From Flavobacterium magnum (lineage in GTDB: Bacteria; Bacteroidota; Bacteroidia; Flavobacteriales; Flavobacteriaceae), in the NCBI RefSeq assembly GCF_003055625.1, contig NZ_CP028811.1:1612001-1676000 (forward strand): a stretch of DNA of 64,000 bases, in the 5' to 3' direction. Position numbers and translations under genes: made by a program. The notes under the pieces are model-generated. The model ran no database searches. It saw nothing but the letters and a program-made list of their open reading frames with translations, and was not told where the DNA came from. Below, one piece after another: positions 37,011-45,712 of the stretch (position 1 is its first letter; every line of letters starts with the position of its first letter).

Positions 37011-37561
37011 GCTTATTCAGACTCATACGATCAGATTTTATGAGATACCGTAGTTACGGAGGCCATGTTGTCGGAATCGTATTTTTTACTCAGGGCTTCT
37101 GGGCAAGTACACAATACAGGATTGCCCATTACATTCACACCAGGGTGACTTTGCAGCCCTTCAGGATTGTACTCCGCCTTTGGATGCTTTTCTGGCAGAA
37201 GTCAGTTGAAATCCTTACCGGGATATCAATTCCTGCAGCCGCCAGGATAGGTCACGGATTTTATATAGGTCATTTCGGCACCATTATTATCCATCCTGAT
37301 GTGGTGATTGGCAACAATTGCAATATCGCCCAGGGCGTGACCATCGGCGTGTCCGGTGTGGAAGGGAGGAGGGGCGTGCCGGTCATTGGCGATCGTGTGT
37401 TTTTAGGGGCCAATAGCGTGATTGCCGGTCCCATTACTGTCGGAAACGATGTCCTGGTGGGCGCCTGCTCACTGGTGAACAAATCTGTCGCTGAAAACGC
37501 TGTGGTCCAGGGTGTGCCTGCGGCGGTGCTTTCAAATCGCGGATCTAATGGATATATCTGA
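37007..37561 (+). CDS. Serine O-acetyltransferase-like hexapeptide acyltransferase
   Basis: The 184-residue protein has an alpha-helical N-terminus followed by left-handed beta-helix repeats (IGHGFYIGHFGTIIIHPDVVIGNNCNIAQGVTIG, then IGDRVFLGANSVIAGPITVGNDVLVGACSLV). Residues HFGTIIIHP and GVTIG resemble the CysE/serine-acetyltransferase subgroup, which also includes colanic-acid-type sugar acetyltransferases. Context favours a sugar acceptor. ATG 37007 overlaps the methyltransferase stop as ATGA; an in-frame ATG at 36968 is less likely. Confidence 0.82.
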   Translation: MSLFRLIRSDFMRYRSYGGHVVGIVFFTQGFWASTQYRIAHYIHTRVTLQPFRIVLRLWMLFWQKSVEILTGISIPAAARIGHGFYIGHFGTIIIHPDVVIGNNCNIAQGVTIGVSGVEGRRGVPVIGDRVFLGANSVIAGPITVGNDVLVGACSLVNKSVAENAVVQGVPAAVLSNRGSNGYI

Positions 37562-38676
37562 TGAGGTTTTTAATTGTTTCAAACGCGCCACTCGTATATG
37601 AAAACGGGATTGCCAAGGCTTATGCCCCGTATATTAAGGAAATGGCTATTTGGCACGAAAATGTAACGGAAACAGCTTTCTGTTGTCCGGTATGGCCAGC
37701 CGCAAACGGGCTGTTGGTTACTGAAGTGCCTTTTCCGTTCCGGCATTTCCGCTTAAAAGACTTCAATTTCAAGACACCCAAGGCAATATGCTATGCACTG
37801 TTTCAGGTTCCATATAACGTCATCATACTGTTTCGGGCGATGTGCTGGGCAAACCACATTCATCTGAGATGTCCAGGCAATGCAGGTCTGATTGGTGCAC
37901 TCATCCAGATTTTTTTTCCCGGCAAAAAAAAGACCGCCAAATATGCCGGCAATTGGGATACATCGGTTCCAAAGCCCCTGAGTTACAGATTACAGCAGCA
38001 CCTCCTGGCAAACACGTTTTTAACCCGAAACATGGCCGTGCTGGTGTACGGTAACTGGGCCGGTGCCGGTAAAAACATCAAACCTTTTTTTACCGCCAGC
38101 TATTCCAAAAAGCAAATAACATCGTTTACAAAGGAAGATTTCGAAGGGCCGGTCCGATTTGTATTTGCAGGAATGCTTACGCCCGGAAAGGGAGTGATTT
38201 ACGCACTGAAAATTGTGCATGCGTTGCGTCAGCGGGGACACAATATCTCCTTAGAATTGTACGGCGAAGGCGTGGAACGCGCTGCTGTGGAAAAGTACAT
38301 TGCGGAGCATGAATTACAGGAATTTATGCATGTTTTCGGGAATCAAAATGACAGGGTATTAATCGACGCCTATCAGCGGAGCCACTTTGTCATACTCCCG
38401 TCAGCAAGCGAAGGGTGGCCGAAAGTGATCGCAGAAGGGATGTTTTGGGGGTGTGTGCCTATCGCGACGCCTGTATCCTGCGTACCTGACATGCTTGATT
38501 CCGGAAAACGTGGCCTATTGCTTAAGATGCAGCCCCATACCGATACAGCAAACATAGAGGCGCTTATCAACGACTATCGGGGGTGGCTCGTAAAAAGCAG
38601 TGAAGCGGCAAACTGGTCGCAGCATTTTACAACGGAGCTTTTCGCAGAAGAAATCAGTAAACTTGTCCGACAATGA
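37561..38676 (+). CDS. GT4 family glycosyltransferase
   Basis: In this 371-residue enzyme, LIVSNAPLVYENGIAKAYAP forms the N-terminal nucleotide fold. VRFVFAGMLTPGKGVIYAL begins the second Rossmann domain, and LPSASEGWPKVIAEGMFWGCVPIAT is the GT4 donor signature. Start and upstream stop share one base (TGATG). It lies in the terminal block of the locus with a second GT4, the polymerase/ligase-like protein and the initiating transferase. Confidence 0.88.
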   Translation: MRFLIVSNAPLVYENGIAKAYAPYIKEMAIWHENVTETAFCCPVWPAANGLLVTEVPFPFRHFRLKDFNFKTPKAICYALFQVPYNVIILFRAMCWANHIHLRCPGNAGLIGALIQIFFPGKKKTAKYAGNWDTSVPKPLSYRLQQHLLANTFLTRNMAVLVYGNWAGAGKNIKPFFTASYSKKQITSFTKEDFEGPVRFVFAGMLTPGKGVIYALKIVHALRQRGHNISLELYGEGVERAAVEKYIAEHELQEFMHVFGNQNDRVLIDAYQRSHFVILPSASEGWPKVIAEGMFWGCVPIATPVSCVPDMLDSGKRGLLLKMQPHTDTANIEALINDYRGWLVKSSEAANWSQHFTTELFAEEISKLVRQ

Positions 38677-39767
38677 GGATAGTGCAACTCATCGATTCGC
38701 TGAATGCCGGCGGCGCAGAACGCATAGCCGTAAACTATGCCAACGGCCTGGCCCACAAGGTCGAATTCTCAGGCATTGTTGCGACCCGTAAAGAAGGTGA
38801 ATTGAAAGCGGCAGTGCACCCTGAAGTGGGGTACCTGTTCCTGAACCGAAAAAAAACATTGGATATAAGGGCGGTTTTGACCCTGAAAAAATGGATTCTG
38901 TGCAACAAGATTGATATTATCCATGCTCACGGGCCATCGTTCTTTATGGCAATACTGGTGAAGTGCCTGCACCCGGGAATAAGAATAGTATGGCACGAAC
39001 ATTATGGTGCAAGGGCTGGACAAACCCGGTCGGCGAATATGATATTATATTTTTGTTCCTTGTTTTTCAGCGCTGTTTTTGTGGTAAACCGTCAGTTGGA
39101 ATCTTGGATGAATCGGAATTTGTTATCCCGGAATGTGTCCTGTGTACCGAATTTTATCTCCGCAACTCCGGCAATACGCCAAGTCACAATCCTAAACGGA
39201 GTGCCTGGTAAAAGAATCCTGCTGGTCGCAAACCTCAAGCAGCCCAAAAACCACATCGCGGCACTCAGGGCTTTCGAAAGCCTTAAATTATGTGATGAGG
39301 GATGGAGTCTGCATTTTATCGGTGAAAATTACGGTGATGCTTACTTCGGAGAGATCGCAAGATTTATTGAAGAACACCAATTAGCATCTTCCGTTTGGCT
39401 CCACGGGTCAAGGCCCGACATTCCTTTTATTCTTTCTCAGGGCACTATTGGCCTGCTGACGTCGACTGCGGAAGGTTTTCCGTTGGTTATTTTAGAATAC
39501 GGTCAGGCTGCGCTTCCGGTCATATCTACGAATGCAGGATTTTGCGCGGAAATTATCGATGATGGGGTCTCGGGCCTATTATTCGATCCGAACGATCAAA
39601 AAACGTTGGAGGACGCGCTGAAACGCATGGTTGTTGACTGCGGTCTTCAGAGAGATTGCGGCCATGCATTACATGAAAAGGTTAAAAGCAATTACAGTGA
39701 GGAACAGGTAATCGGCTTATTATTGTCAAAATATCATAAACTGAAATATGGAAGTCAAAAGTTCTAA
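38673..39767 (+). CDS. GT4 family glycosyltransferase
   Basis: This 364-residue protein starts IVQLIDSLNAGGAERIAVNYA, the AGGAER donor loop common in GT4 enzymes of O-antigen and capsule loci. It has ILLVANLKQPKNHIAALRAF and STAEGFPLVILEYGQAALPVIST. It overlaps the previous gene as ATGA and the next by 20 bases, so expression is probably coupled to the membrane polymerase/ligase-like protein. Confidence 0.9.
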   Translation: MRIVQLIDSLNAGGAERIAVNYANGLAHKVEFSGIVATRKEGELKAAVHPEVGYLFLNRKKTLDIRAVLTLKKWILCNKIDIIHAHGPSFFMAILVKCLHPGIRIVWHEHYGARAGQTRSANMILYFCSLFFSAVFVVNRQLESWMNRNLLSRNVSCVPNFISATPAIRQVTILNGVPGKRILLVANLKQPKNHIAALRAFESLKLCDEGWSLHFIGENYGDAYFGEIARFIEEHQLASSVWLHGSRPDIPFILSQGTIGLLTSTAEGFPLVILEYGQAALPVISTNAGFCAEIIDDGVSGLLFDPNDQKTLEDALKRMVVDCGLQRDCGHALHEKVKSNYSEEQVIGLLLSKYHKLKYGSQKF

Positions 39768-41121
39768 ATATTCATTATTGATTTTACTGCACATCCTGGC
39801 CGCCGTGATCATATTTTTGGTTCCGTTCTTCGCAAAAATCGTATGTATCGGCATCTTGTTTTATGGCATAGTGTATGTTGTCAAAAAACGGAACCGCAAT
39901 AACGAAGTGTTATACGTTGCCGCTTATATCACCGGAATGGAAGTGTTGCTGCGGGCAACCGATGGACTCCCCGTGTATGAGTTTGCGAAGTATGGGGTGA
40001 CATTGATGATATGTGTCGGAATGTTTTTTAGTGGTTTTTCGAAGAATGCGGTGCCTTATTGGATTTACCTGATCTTACTGATCCCGAGTGTCATCATCGC
40101 TACGTTCGTATTGAATTCTTCGATAGAGGATAGGAAGATCATCTCGTTCGTGATTTCCGGACCACTTTGCCTTGGGATCTGTTCATTATATACCTATCAA
40201 CGTAAGGTTACTTATGAACAGATTCATACGATACTACTTGCACTGGCTCTGCCAATCGTCAGCCTGACAACCTATCTTATTTTGTTTAATCCAAGTGTAA
40301 AAGATGTGGTTACAGGAACAGATTCGAATGGGATGACCTCGGGCGGATTTGGACCAAACCAGGTTTCAACCGCGTTGGGGATAGGGATATTCGTCTTCGT
40401 CGCACGTGCCATATTAAGGTCAAAAGGTTACCGTACAATGGCGCTGAATATTGTCATTGCGATCATTATCAGTTTCCGGGGTATTGTTACCTTTTCACGA
40501 GGTGGCATTTTTACAGCGATCACGATGATTTGCCTGTTGATGATAGGCATCTACTTCCGATCAAATGGGAAAGCCAAAATCAAAATGCATTACTTTATAA
40601 TAGGCTCGTTGATTTGCGCCGCAATGGTTTGGTCTTACAGCCTTGCACAGACTAACGGCCTGATTGGGAACAGGTACGCCAATCAGGATGCGGCCGGGAG
40701 GGTAAAAGAAAGTAAATTTACGGGTCGGGAGCAACTTGCGGAGTCAGAATTAAAAGCATTTTACGAGAATCCGATACTGGGTGTAGGCGTAGGAAAATCC
40801 ATCGAGATCCGCGAGGCCGAAACAGGTATCAATGCTGCTTCCCATAACGAGATCACGAGATTGCTTGCCGAGCACGGCTCATTGGGAATATTGATGTTGC
40901 TCATATTATTTATCACGCCAATTTTTCTTCATTTGGGGAACAAGGAAAATTTCTTTATGTTTCCCATCTTATTTTTCTGGCTGCTTACAATTAACCACGC
41001 GGCCATGCGTATCGCTGCCCCTGCATTCATCTATTCGCTCTGCCTTCTGAAGGTGGACATGGGACTGCAACCGAAATCCAAAAAAATATGGCAGAAGCGC
41101 CCTGCGCTGCACCGTTCATAA
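39748..41121 (+). CDS. O-antigen polymerase/ligase-like membrane protein (Wzy/WaaL)
   Basis: This 457-residue protein has about eleven hydrophobic segments. A large periplasmic loop holds FTGREQLAESELKAFYENPILGVGVG and SHNEITRLLAEHGSLGILM, the conserved arrangement of the O-antigen ligase/Wzy-C domain, where a loop Arg and His are functionally important. Because the locus has an ABC exporter and no Wzx, a ligase role (moving the finished glycan from undecaprenol to lipid A-core or protein) fits better than Wzy polymerisation, but sequence does not decide this. Confidence 0.8.
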   Translation: MEVKSSKYSLLILLHILAAVIIFLVPFFAKIVCIGILFYGIVYVVKKRNRNNEVLYVAAYITGMEVLLRATDGLPVYEFAKYGVTLMICVGMFFSGFSKNAVPYWIYLILLIPSVIIATFVLNSSIEDRKIISFVISGPLCLGICSLYTYQRKVTYEQIHTILLALALPIVSLTTYLILFNPSVKDVVTGTDSNGMTSGGFGPNQVSTALGIGIFVFVARAILRSKGYRTMALNIVIAIIISFRGIVTFSRGGIFTAITMICLLMIGIYFRSNGKAKIKMHYFIIGSLICAAMVWSYSLAQTNGLIGNRYANQDAAGRVKESKFTGREQLAESELKAFYENPILGVGVGKSIEIREAETGINAASHNEITRLLAEHGSLGILMLLILFITPIFLHLGNKENFFMFPILFFWLLTINHAAMRIAAPAFIYSLCLLKVDMGLQPKSKKIWQKRPALHRS

Positions 41122-41206
41122 CCTGTTAGTAAACTCCCGAAGTTTTATATATCGTCGCCCATGTTTTTTGGTGAAATATCTTAAATTGCCTTTTCAAATT
41201 TTAACA

Positions 41207-42601
41207 ATGCGTCCCGGCAAAGAAATACATTTTGAAATTTCAGAAAGGAAAATCCTTTTGCGCCTTTTTGACGTGCTTTCGGTGATTCTTTCACTGTATC
41301 TGGTCGATTACCTGTTCAACTTCAATTACTTCAATTTTTCGACGCAGAATTTCTACTGGGTGGTCGTGCTGGGGATTTATGTGAATATCTTCGGGACGGT
41401 TTTTGAGATGTACAATCTTCAGGTTGCCAGCAATCAGTTCCAGGTCATCCGCAGCATCGTCCTCACTTCGTCGGTCACGGCACTGTTTTACCTGCTCACA
41501 CCGGTCTTTACGCCCTTCCTTCCTTTAAACAGGCTCCAGATCCTTTATTTCTTCCTGGCCGTTTTTGGCGGATTGCTATGCTGGCGCATATTTTATCAGG
41601 CATTCCTGGCGTCTTATCGTTTTGAGAAAAAAGTCATCCTGATCTGTGATCGCGAGCAGGTACAGGAACTGGTCACCGGACTGGAAAATATTGATCCGCA
41701 TTACAGGATCATCGGCTACCTGAATTCTGATTTTTATGAACATGAAACCTTCCGGTACGACTATGTTACCAATCTTTCCATTGAGGAAATTGACGATTTT
41801 ATAAAGCAAAATTCAGTATCCGAAATCGTCATTGCCTCTCAAAAAACAGACGGTATGACGGTTCCATTGTACAACAAACTGCTTCACCTGCTTGAGACGG
41901 GATTTACCATACGCGAATACACCCAGGTGTACGAAAACATTACACAACGCATCCCAATACAGCACTTCGATAAGGATTTTTATCGCTATTTCCCGTTCAG
42001 CCGAAGCAATCAAAATAAGCTTTATCTCTTGATGGTCAGGGTTTTGGAAGTGATCCTGTCGTTGGCAGGTATCGGCATTGGCCTGTTGCTGCTACCGTTT
42101 ATCGTCATCGGGAACTTTGCGGGAAATCGCGGCAAACTGTTTTACCTGCAGACACGCGTGGGTAAAAACGGCCTGCCATTCGTTATTTACAAACTGCGTA
42201 CGATGGTCAAGAATGCTGAGAAAGACGGCGCCGTTTTTGCGACCAACAATGACCACCGGGTGACACCCTTCGGGAAGTTCCTGCGCAAGGCCAGGATCGA
42301 CGAGATTCCACAATTCATCAACATCCTCAAAGGCGACATGGGATTCATCGGCCCGCGGCCGGAACGACCGGTTTTTGTGCAGGAACTGTCAGAAGTCATG
42401 CCCTTTTACGACACACGCCACGTCATCAAGCCCGGCTTGACGGGTTGGGCACAGGTGAATTATACTTATGGCGAAACGATGGCAGACAGCCTGATCAAAC
42501 TGCAGTATGACCTCTATTACATCAAGCACCGAAGCGTTTTCCTCGATCTCAATATCCTGATCAAGACCTTCAGCACCGTGCTATTTTACCGCGGGCAGTA
42601 A
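41207..42601 (+). CDS. Polyprenyl-phosphate sugar-1-phosphate transferase (WcaJ/WbaP type)
   Basis: The N-terminal half has four membrane helices and a CoA-binding-like Rossmann region. The C-terminal ~200 residues are the bacterial sugar transferase domain, with LFYLQTRVGKNG, YKLRTM, RKARIDEIPQFINILKGDM, GPRPERP and PGLTGWAQVNY. It starts glycan assembly by linking a hexose-1-phosphate (often Glc or Gal) to undecaprenyl phosphate. I chose ATG 41207 because residues after it match the usual family start; TTG 41168 or GTG 41171 would add about a dozen residues. It is the last gene of the locus and overlaps the convergent next gene by 16 bases. Confidence 0.92.
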   Translation: MRPGKEIHFEISERKILLRLFDVLSVILSLYLVDYLFNFNYFNFSTQNFYWVVVLGIYVNIFGTVFEMYNLQVASNQFQVIRSIVLTSSVTALFYLLTPVFTPFLPLNRLQILYFFLAVFGGLLCWRIFYQAFLASYRFEKKVILICDREQVQELVTGLENIDPHYRIIGYLNSDFYEHETFRYDYVTNLSIEEIDDFIKQNSVSEIVIASQKTDGMTVPLYNKLLHLLETGFTIREYTQVYENITQRIPIQHFDKDFYRYFPFSRSNQNKLYLLMVRVLEVILSLAGIGIGLLLLPFIVIGNFAGNRGKLFYLQTRVGKNGLPFVIYKLRTMVKNAEKDGAVFATNNDHRVTPFGKFLRKARIDEIPQFINILKGDMGFIGPRPERPVFVQELSEVMPFYDTRHVIKPGLTGWAQVNYTYGETMADSLIKLQYDLYYIKHRSVFLDLNILIKTFSTVLFYRGQ

Positions 42602-43716
42602 CTTTTCTGCTGTGTGAGCAGCCGAAGCAGCAAAATGGCGTTAGTAAGGATTATCGGCAGGAACATCCACAATTGGACCTTATTCAGCAGGAAACCGAAA
42701 TATACGCCCAGCATGACATAACATACAAAAATGGATCGGATGGCCCACTTCGTCTTTCTCCTGAGCACAAAACCTACCACGAGTAAGAAAAGCGGATTAA
42801 AAAGTAAAATGTTGTAATTCCACATTACCTCCTGGTGCAGCGAATACATGCCCGCTGAAATGAGGAAGAGGCCCAACAACGCCTGTACAGTGAGAAAAGT
42901 CAGTGAAATAATCCTGCGGTTTGCCAAAACGATCACCAACAGCACGCATACCAGGCTCCAGATGCTGTTGAAAAATGAGAACGAAGGTGTCGTGGCCACG
43001 GGTTTGTTGATCGTACGTACGCCATCGGTTAATGGCTTGGCGCCGTTTTTGGTCTTACTGACACTTTCGAGCAATTGCAACGGAAGGAAAATTTTGTAAA
43101 AATTCTCATCCGTGCGTGCGCCGAACATGATGTTTATGCCAAAATTCTCGTAAAAATGGTTGGCCACATAACCGTAGATGATCCGGCGGTTACTGTCTTT
43201 CGCACCCTTTACATCCAATGATAATTTCCCGTCTATATTGGCGTTGATGCGGTCTGCCACTTTTGTCGTACAGTTGCGGTCGATAAATTTATACGTATAA
43301 TATTTGTCCGCTGAAGACAAAGAGGCCACGAGCTCATCGAATATGCGCTGTTTCTGTGGAGGTGCCAGGTTTAGTACCTGTTCATACACGCCCCGGTTTT
43401 CGTAAATGTACTGCTGACAGAAATCTTCAAAAGTGCTTGTGGTGATGAAATACTGCAGGTCTCCTTTGGTAAATTTCAGGTAAAAGTTGGGCGTGCCGAA
43501 ATCGAATGCGCCGTAATTGAACACCACATCGACCTGATTGACCGGGTCGTCAATCCGGATGGCGGTATGCCCGAAGAGCGAGTACAGTTCGTTCCCGGTG
43601 TCACAGGTGAGCACGCTGATTTTTGCCTGGTCAGAAAGTGCCCCGCCCTGTGCGAAAACGCCCGATGGCAGAAACGTCAGCAATAAAAAAAAGTAGATGG
43701 TAAGGTTCCTGGACAT
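42586..43716 (-). CDS. DUF4105 / Lnb-type periplasmic-domain membrane protein
   Basis: The 376-residue protein has an N-terminal signal peptide (ending SGVFAQ), then a periplasmic DUF4105 domain with LYSLFGHTAIRI, YGAFDF and RNCTTKVADRI, a conserved His-Cys arrangement. About five C-terminal membrane helices follow. DUF4105 has been linked to lipoprotein N-acylation (Lnb) in Bacteroides; applying that here is inference. It lies 15 bases downstream of the PorV/PorQ-like gene on the same strand and is probably co-transcribed with it. Confidence 0.82.
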   Translation of the reverse strand: MSRNLTIYFFLLLTFLPSGVFAQGGALSDQAKISVLTCDTGNELYSLFGHTAIRIDDPVNQVDVVFNYGAFDFGTPNFYLKFTKGDLQYFITTSTFEDFCQQYIYENRGVYEQVLNLAPPQKQRIFDELVASLSSADKYYTYKFIDRNCTTKVADRINANIDGKLSLDVKGAKDSNRRIIYGYVANHFYENFGINIMFGARTDENFYKIFLPLQLLESVSKTKNGAKPLTDGVRTINKPVATTPSFSFFNSIWSLVCVLLVIVLANRRIISLTFLTVQALLGLFLISAGMYSLHQEVMWNYNILLFNPLFLLVVGFVLRRKTKWAIRSIFVCYVMLGVYFGFLLNKVQLWMFLPIILTNAILLLRLLTQQKSYCPR

Positions 43717-43731
43717 AAGTCGCTGTTTTGT

Positions 43732-44802
43732 TTATCGGCTGAAGATGGATAAATCGACTTTCAACGAAAACACATTCGAATACAGGGCGGCGCTTTGGTC
43801 ACCCAGATCCGTCAGCGCATAATCCACCTGGATGCCACGGTATTTAAATCCAAGTCCGATGTTGGGTTGGAAACCCACCTTTTTCGAACCGTCAATCTGT
43901 TCAATATTCTGGAAATTCCCGACACCCGCGCGCAGGAAAACCAAATCCGTATACCCGTATTCAAATCCAAGTGCGGGATCGACGCTGAGGCCCTGTGTGG
44001 AGATAATATCGTTGGTCTGTTCAAAACGCATATTGAGGTTTGCGGACGCCAGCAGACTGGTATCGTTATGGAATTCGAATTTTTTGGACATACCCAATTG
44101 TGCTTTCGGAAGGGTAATTTCCGTATTCTCCGGCAATTCCTGGTTCTGCCCGGGAATAGCGCCCGAAATTTTGGCAAACTCGTCTTCGTCAATTGCCCAG
44201 ACGTTATACGTGGTCGTGATGTCGCGTACCATGAAACCGAATTTCCAGTCGTTGCGCTCAAACTGTAGTCCGAGGTCAAAACCAAAACCCCATGAATTCG
44301 CAAATTTGCCGATCACGCGGCGGATCACTTTGGCATTCACGCCGTATTGGAATCCAGGTACCTTGAGTTTTCTGGCATAGGAAAGGGTCAGGCCATAATC
44401 CGCTGCCGAAAAGAGGCTGATGCGGTTGTAGTCAATATTTCCTTCACTGTCTATAAGTTGCGTGGTATTGAGGATGTCGTCCACCCCGAAACGGATCAGC
44501 GAAATGCCCCACGCGCTGCGGTCGTCGATATTTTTGGCGTAGGCGGCATAATCGTATTGGGCGATGTTGGCAAAATAACTGGCATGCATCAGCGCCGCCT
44601 GTTGTCCTTCAACCGAAATAAGCCCCGCGGGATTCCAGTAGCCGGAATTCACATCGCCTGAATGCGCCACGACGGCGTTTGACATCCCCAGGGCTGCGGC
44701 ATCCACACCGATATTCATAAATTCATTGGAATATTTCCTGACTGCCTGCGCGCTGGTGAAATAAAATGTGAGCAGTAAAAGGGCAACAAGGAATTTTTTC
44801 AA
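43732..44802 (-). CDS. PorV/PorQ-family outer-membrane beta-barrel protein
   Basis: The protein of about 356 residues begins with a signal peptide (LKKFLVALLLLTFYFTSAQA). The mature part opens AALGMSNAVVAHSGDVNSGYWNPAGL, the hallmark of the PorV/PorQ/UPF0164 group of FadL-like barrels. PorV shuttles T9SS cargo to the attachment complex; this paralogue may do so or have another role. I chose TTG 44802 because a good -7 element sits at 44848-44841, which excludes the longer in-frame version starting at 44907. It leads a two-gene unit with the DUF4105 gene. Confidence 0.8.
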   Translation of the reverse strand: MKKFLVALLLLTFYFTSAQAVRKYSNEFMNIGVDAAALGMSNAVVAHSGDVNSGYWNPAGLISVEGQQAALMHASYFANIAQYDYAAYAKNIDDRSAWGISLIRFGVDDILNTTQLIDSEGNIDYNRISLFSAADYGLTLSYARKLKVPGFQYGVNAKVIRRVIGKFANSWGFGFDLGLQFERNDWKFGFMVRDITTTYNVWAIDEDEFAKISGAIPGQNQELPENTEITLPKAQLGMSKKFEFHNDTSLLASANLNMRFEQTNDIISTQGLSVDPALGFEYGYTDLVFLRAGVGNFQNIEQIDGSKKVGFQPNIGLGFKYRGIQVDYALTDLGDQSAALYSNVFSLKVDLSIFSR

Positions 44803-44840
44803 AGCGATTTTTTTAACAGGCGGCGCCTGAAATTTTTTTC

Positions 44841-44848
44841 CAAAAATA
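44841..44848 (-). promoter_or_regulatory. -7 element for the PorV/PorQ-like gene
   Basis: On the minus strand this reads TATTTTTG, an exact TAnnTTTG match, about 40 bases before the TTG start at 44802. It lies in the divergent intergenic region shared with pssA. No -33 TTG was identified. Confidence 0.5.
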
Positions 44849-44954
44849 TAAATTTTTTGCGGAGCATCGGGAAGAAGCAGGCTAAATATCAGGGCTGCGC
44901 GACCCATTCCGCAAAAGTCTATTCAAAAACGCGCGGCAGGAAAAGTTATTGTGC

Positions 44955-44962
44955 TAAATTTG
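44955..44962 (+). promoter_or_regulatory. -7 element for pssA
   Basis: TAAATTTG matches TAnnTTTG exactly and ends 17 bases before the pssA ATG at 44980. It supports that start over the longer in-frame version beginning at 44857. Confidence 0.5.
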
Positions 44963-44979
44963 TTTCCAAAATTTTGAAG

Positions 44980-45702
44980 ATGAACATCAAATCCCATGTC
45001 CCCAATACGATCACATTAGGCAATCTCTTCTGCGGCTGCATCGCCGTCGTTTACGCTTTTGAGGATACGGCTACACATCCGGATCATTTTGAAATGGCTT
45101 TCCTGTTTGTAGGGCTTGGTATTTTCCTCGATTTTTTTGATGGTTTTTTCGCCAGGCTTTTCAAGGTGTCCAGTCCACTGGGTTTGCAGCTCGATTCGCT
45201 GGCCGATATGGTTACGAGCGGCGTGACCCCGGGCGTCACCATGTTCTTCCTGCTGCGCAATGCCTCCGGGATGCCTGAAGGCTCCTGGATCCCGTACCTT
45301 GGGTTCCTCATAACGCTTGGATCCTGTTACCGCCTTGCAAATTTTAATATCGATACGCGCCAGACCGATTCGTTCATCGGGATGCCCACCCCGGGAAACG
45401 CGCTTTTTATCCTGAGCCTTCCCCTGGTTAAGATGGGCGGCTCGATGGAAGGGCTCGAATTGCTGACAAACCAATGGGTGCTGCTGGTCATTACCGTGTT
45501 CAGCACTTTCATCATGAATGCAGAAATCCCGCTGTTTTCGCTGAAGTTTAAAAAGATGACCGTCAGGGATAACCTGCTGCAAATCTCTTTTCTGCTGCTG
45601 TCGGTATTGCTGCTGGTTTTTTACGTTTACCTGGCTGTTCCGCTGATTATCCTGAGCTATATTTTCCTGTCGATCCTCAATAATAAACTCAGGAAAGTAT
45701 AG
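44980..45702 (+). CDS. pssA: CDP-diacylglycerol-serine O-phosphatidyltransferase
   Basis: The 240-residue membrane protein has the CDP-alcohol phosphatidyltransferase signature spread over FFDGFFARLFKVSSPLG and LDSLADMVTSG (DG-x2-AR-x8-G-x3-D-x3-D). NTITLGNLFCGC opens the first helix, and six to eight hydrophobic segments follow. It makes phosphatidylserine, the precursor of phosphatidylethanolamine, from CDP-diacylglycerol and serine. The GH25 gene starts 11 bases later and may share its transcript. Confidence 0.93.
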   Translation: MNIKSHVPNTITLGNLFCGCIAVVYAFEDTATHPDHFEMAFLFVGLGIFLDFFDGFFARLFKVSSPLGLQLDSLADMVTSGVTPGVTMFFLLRNASGMPEGSWIPYLGFLITLGSCYRLANFNIDTRQTDSFIGMPTPGNALFILSLPLVKMGGSMEGLELLTNQWVLLVITVFSTFIMNAEIPLFSLKFKKMTVRDNLLQISFLLLSVLLLVFYVYLAVPLIILSYIFLSILNNKLRKV

Positions 45703-45712
45703 TTTTTTCCTC

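Noticed and set aside
39748..41121. Wzx-type flippase among the membrane proteins of the locus
   Set aside because: Neither this protein nor the one at 34809 has the 12-14 helix MATE/PST-type pattern; this one has the large loop of ligases and polymerases.
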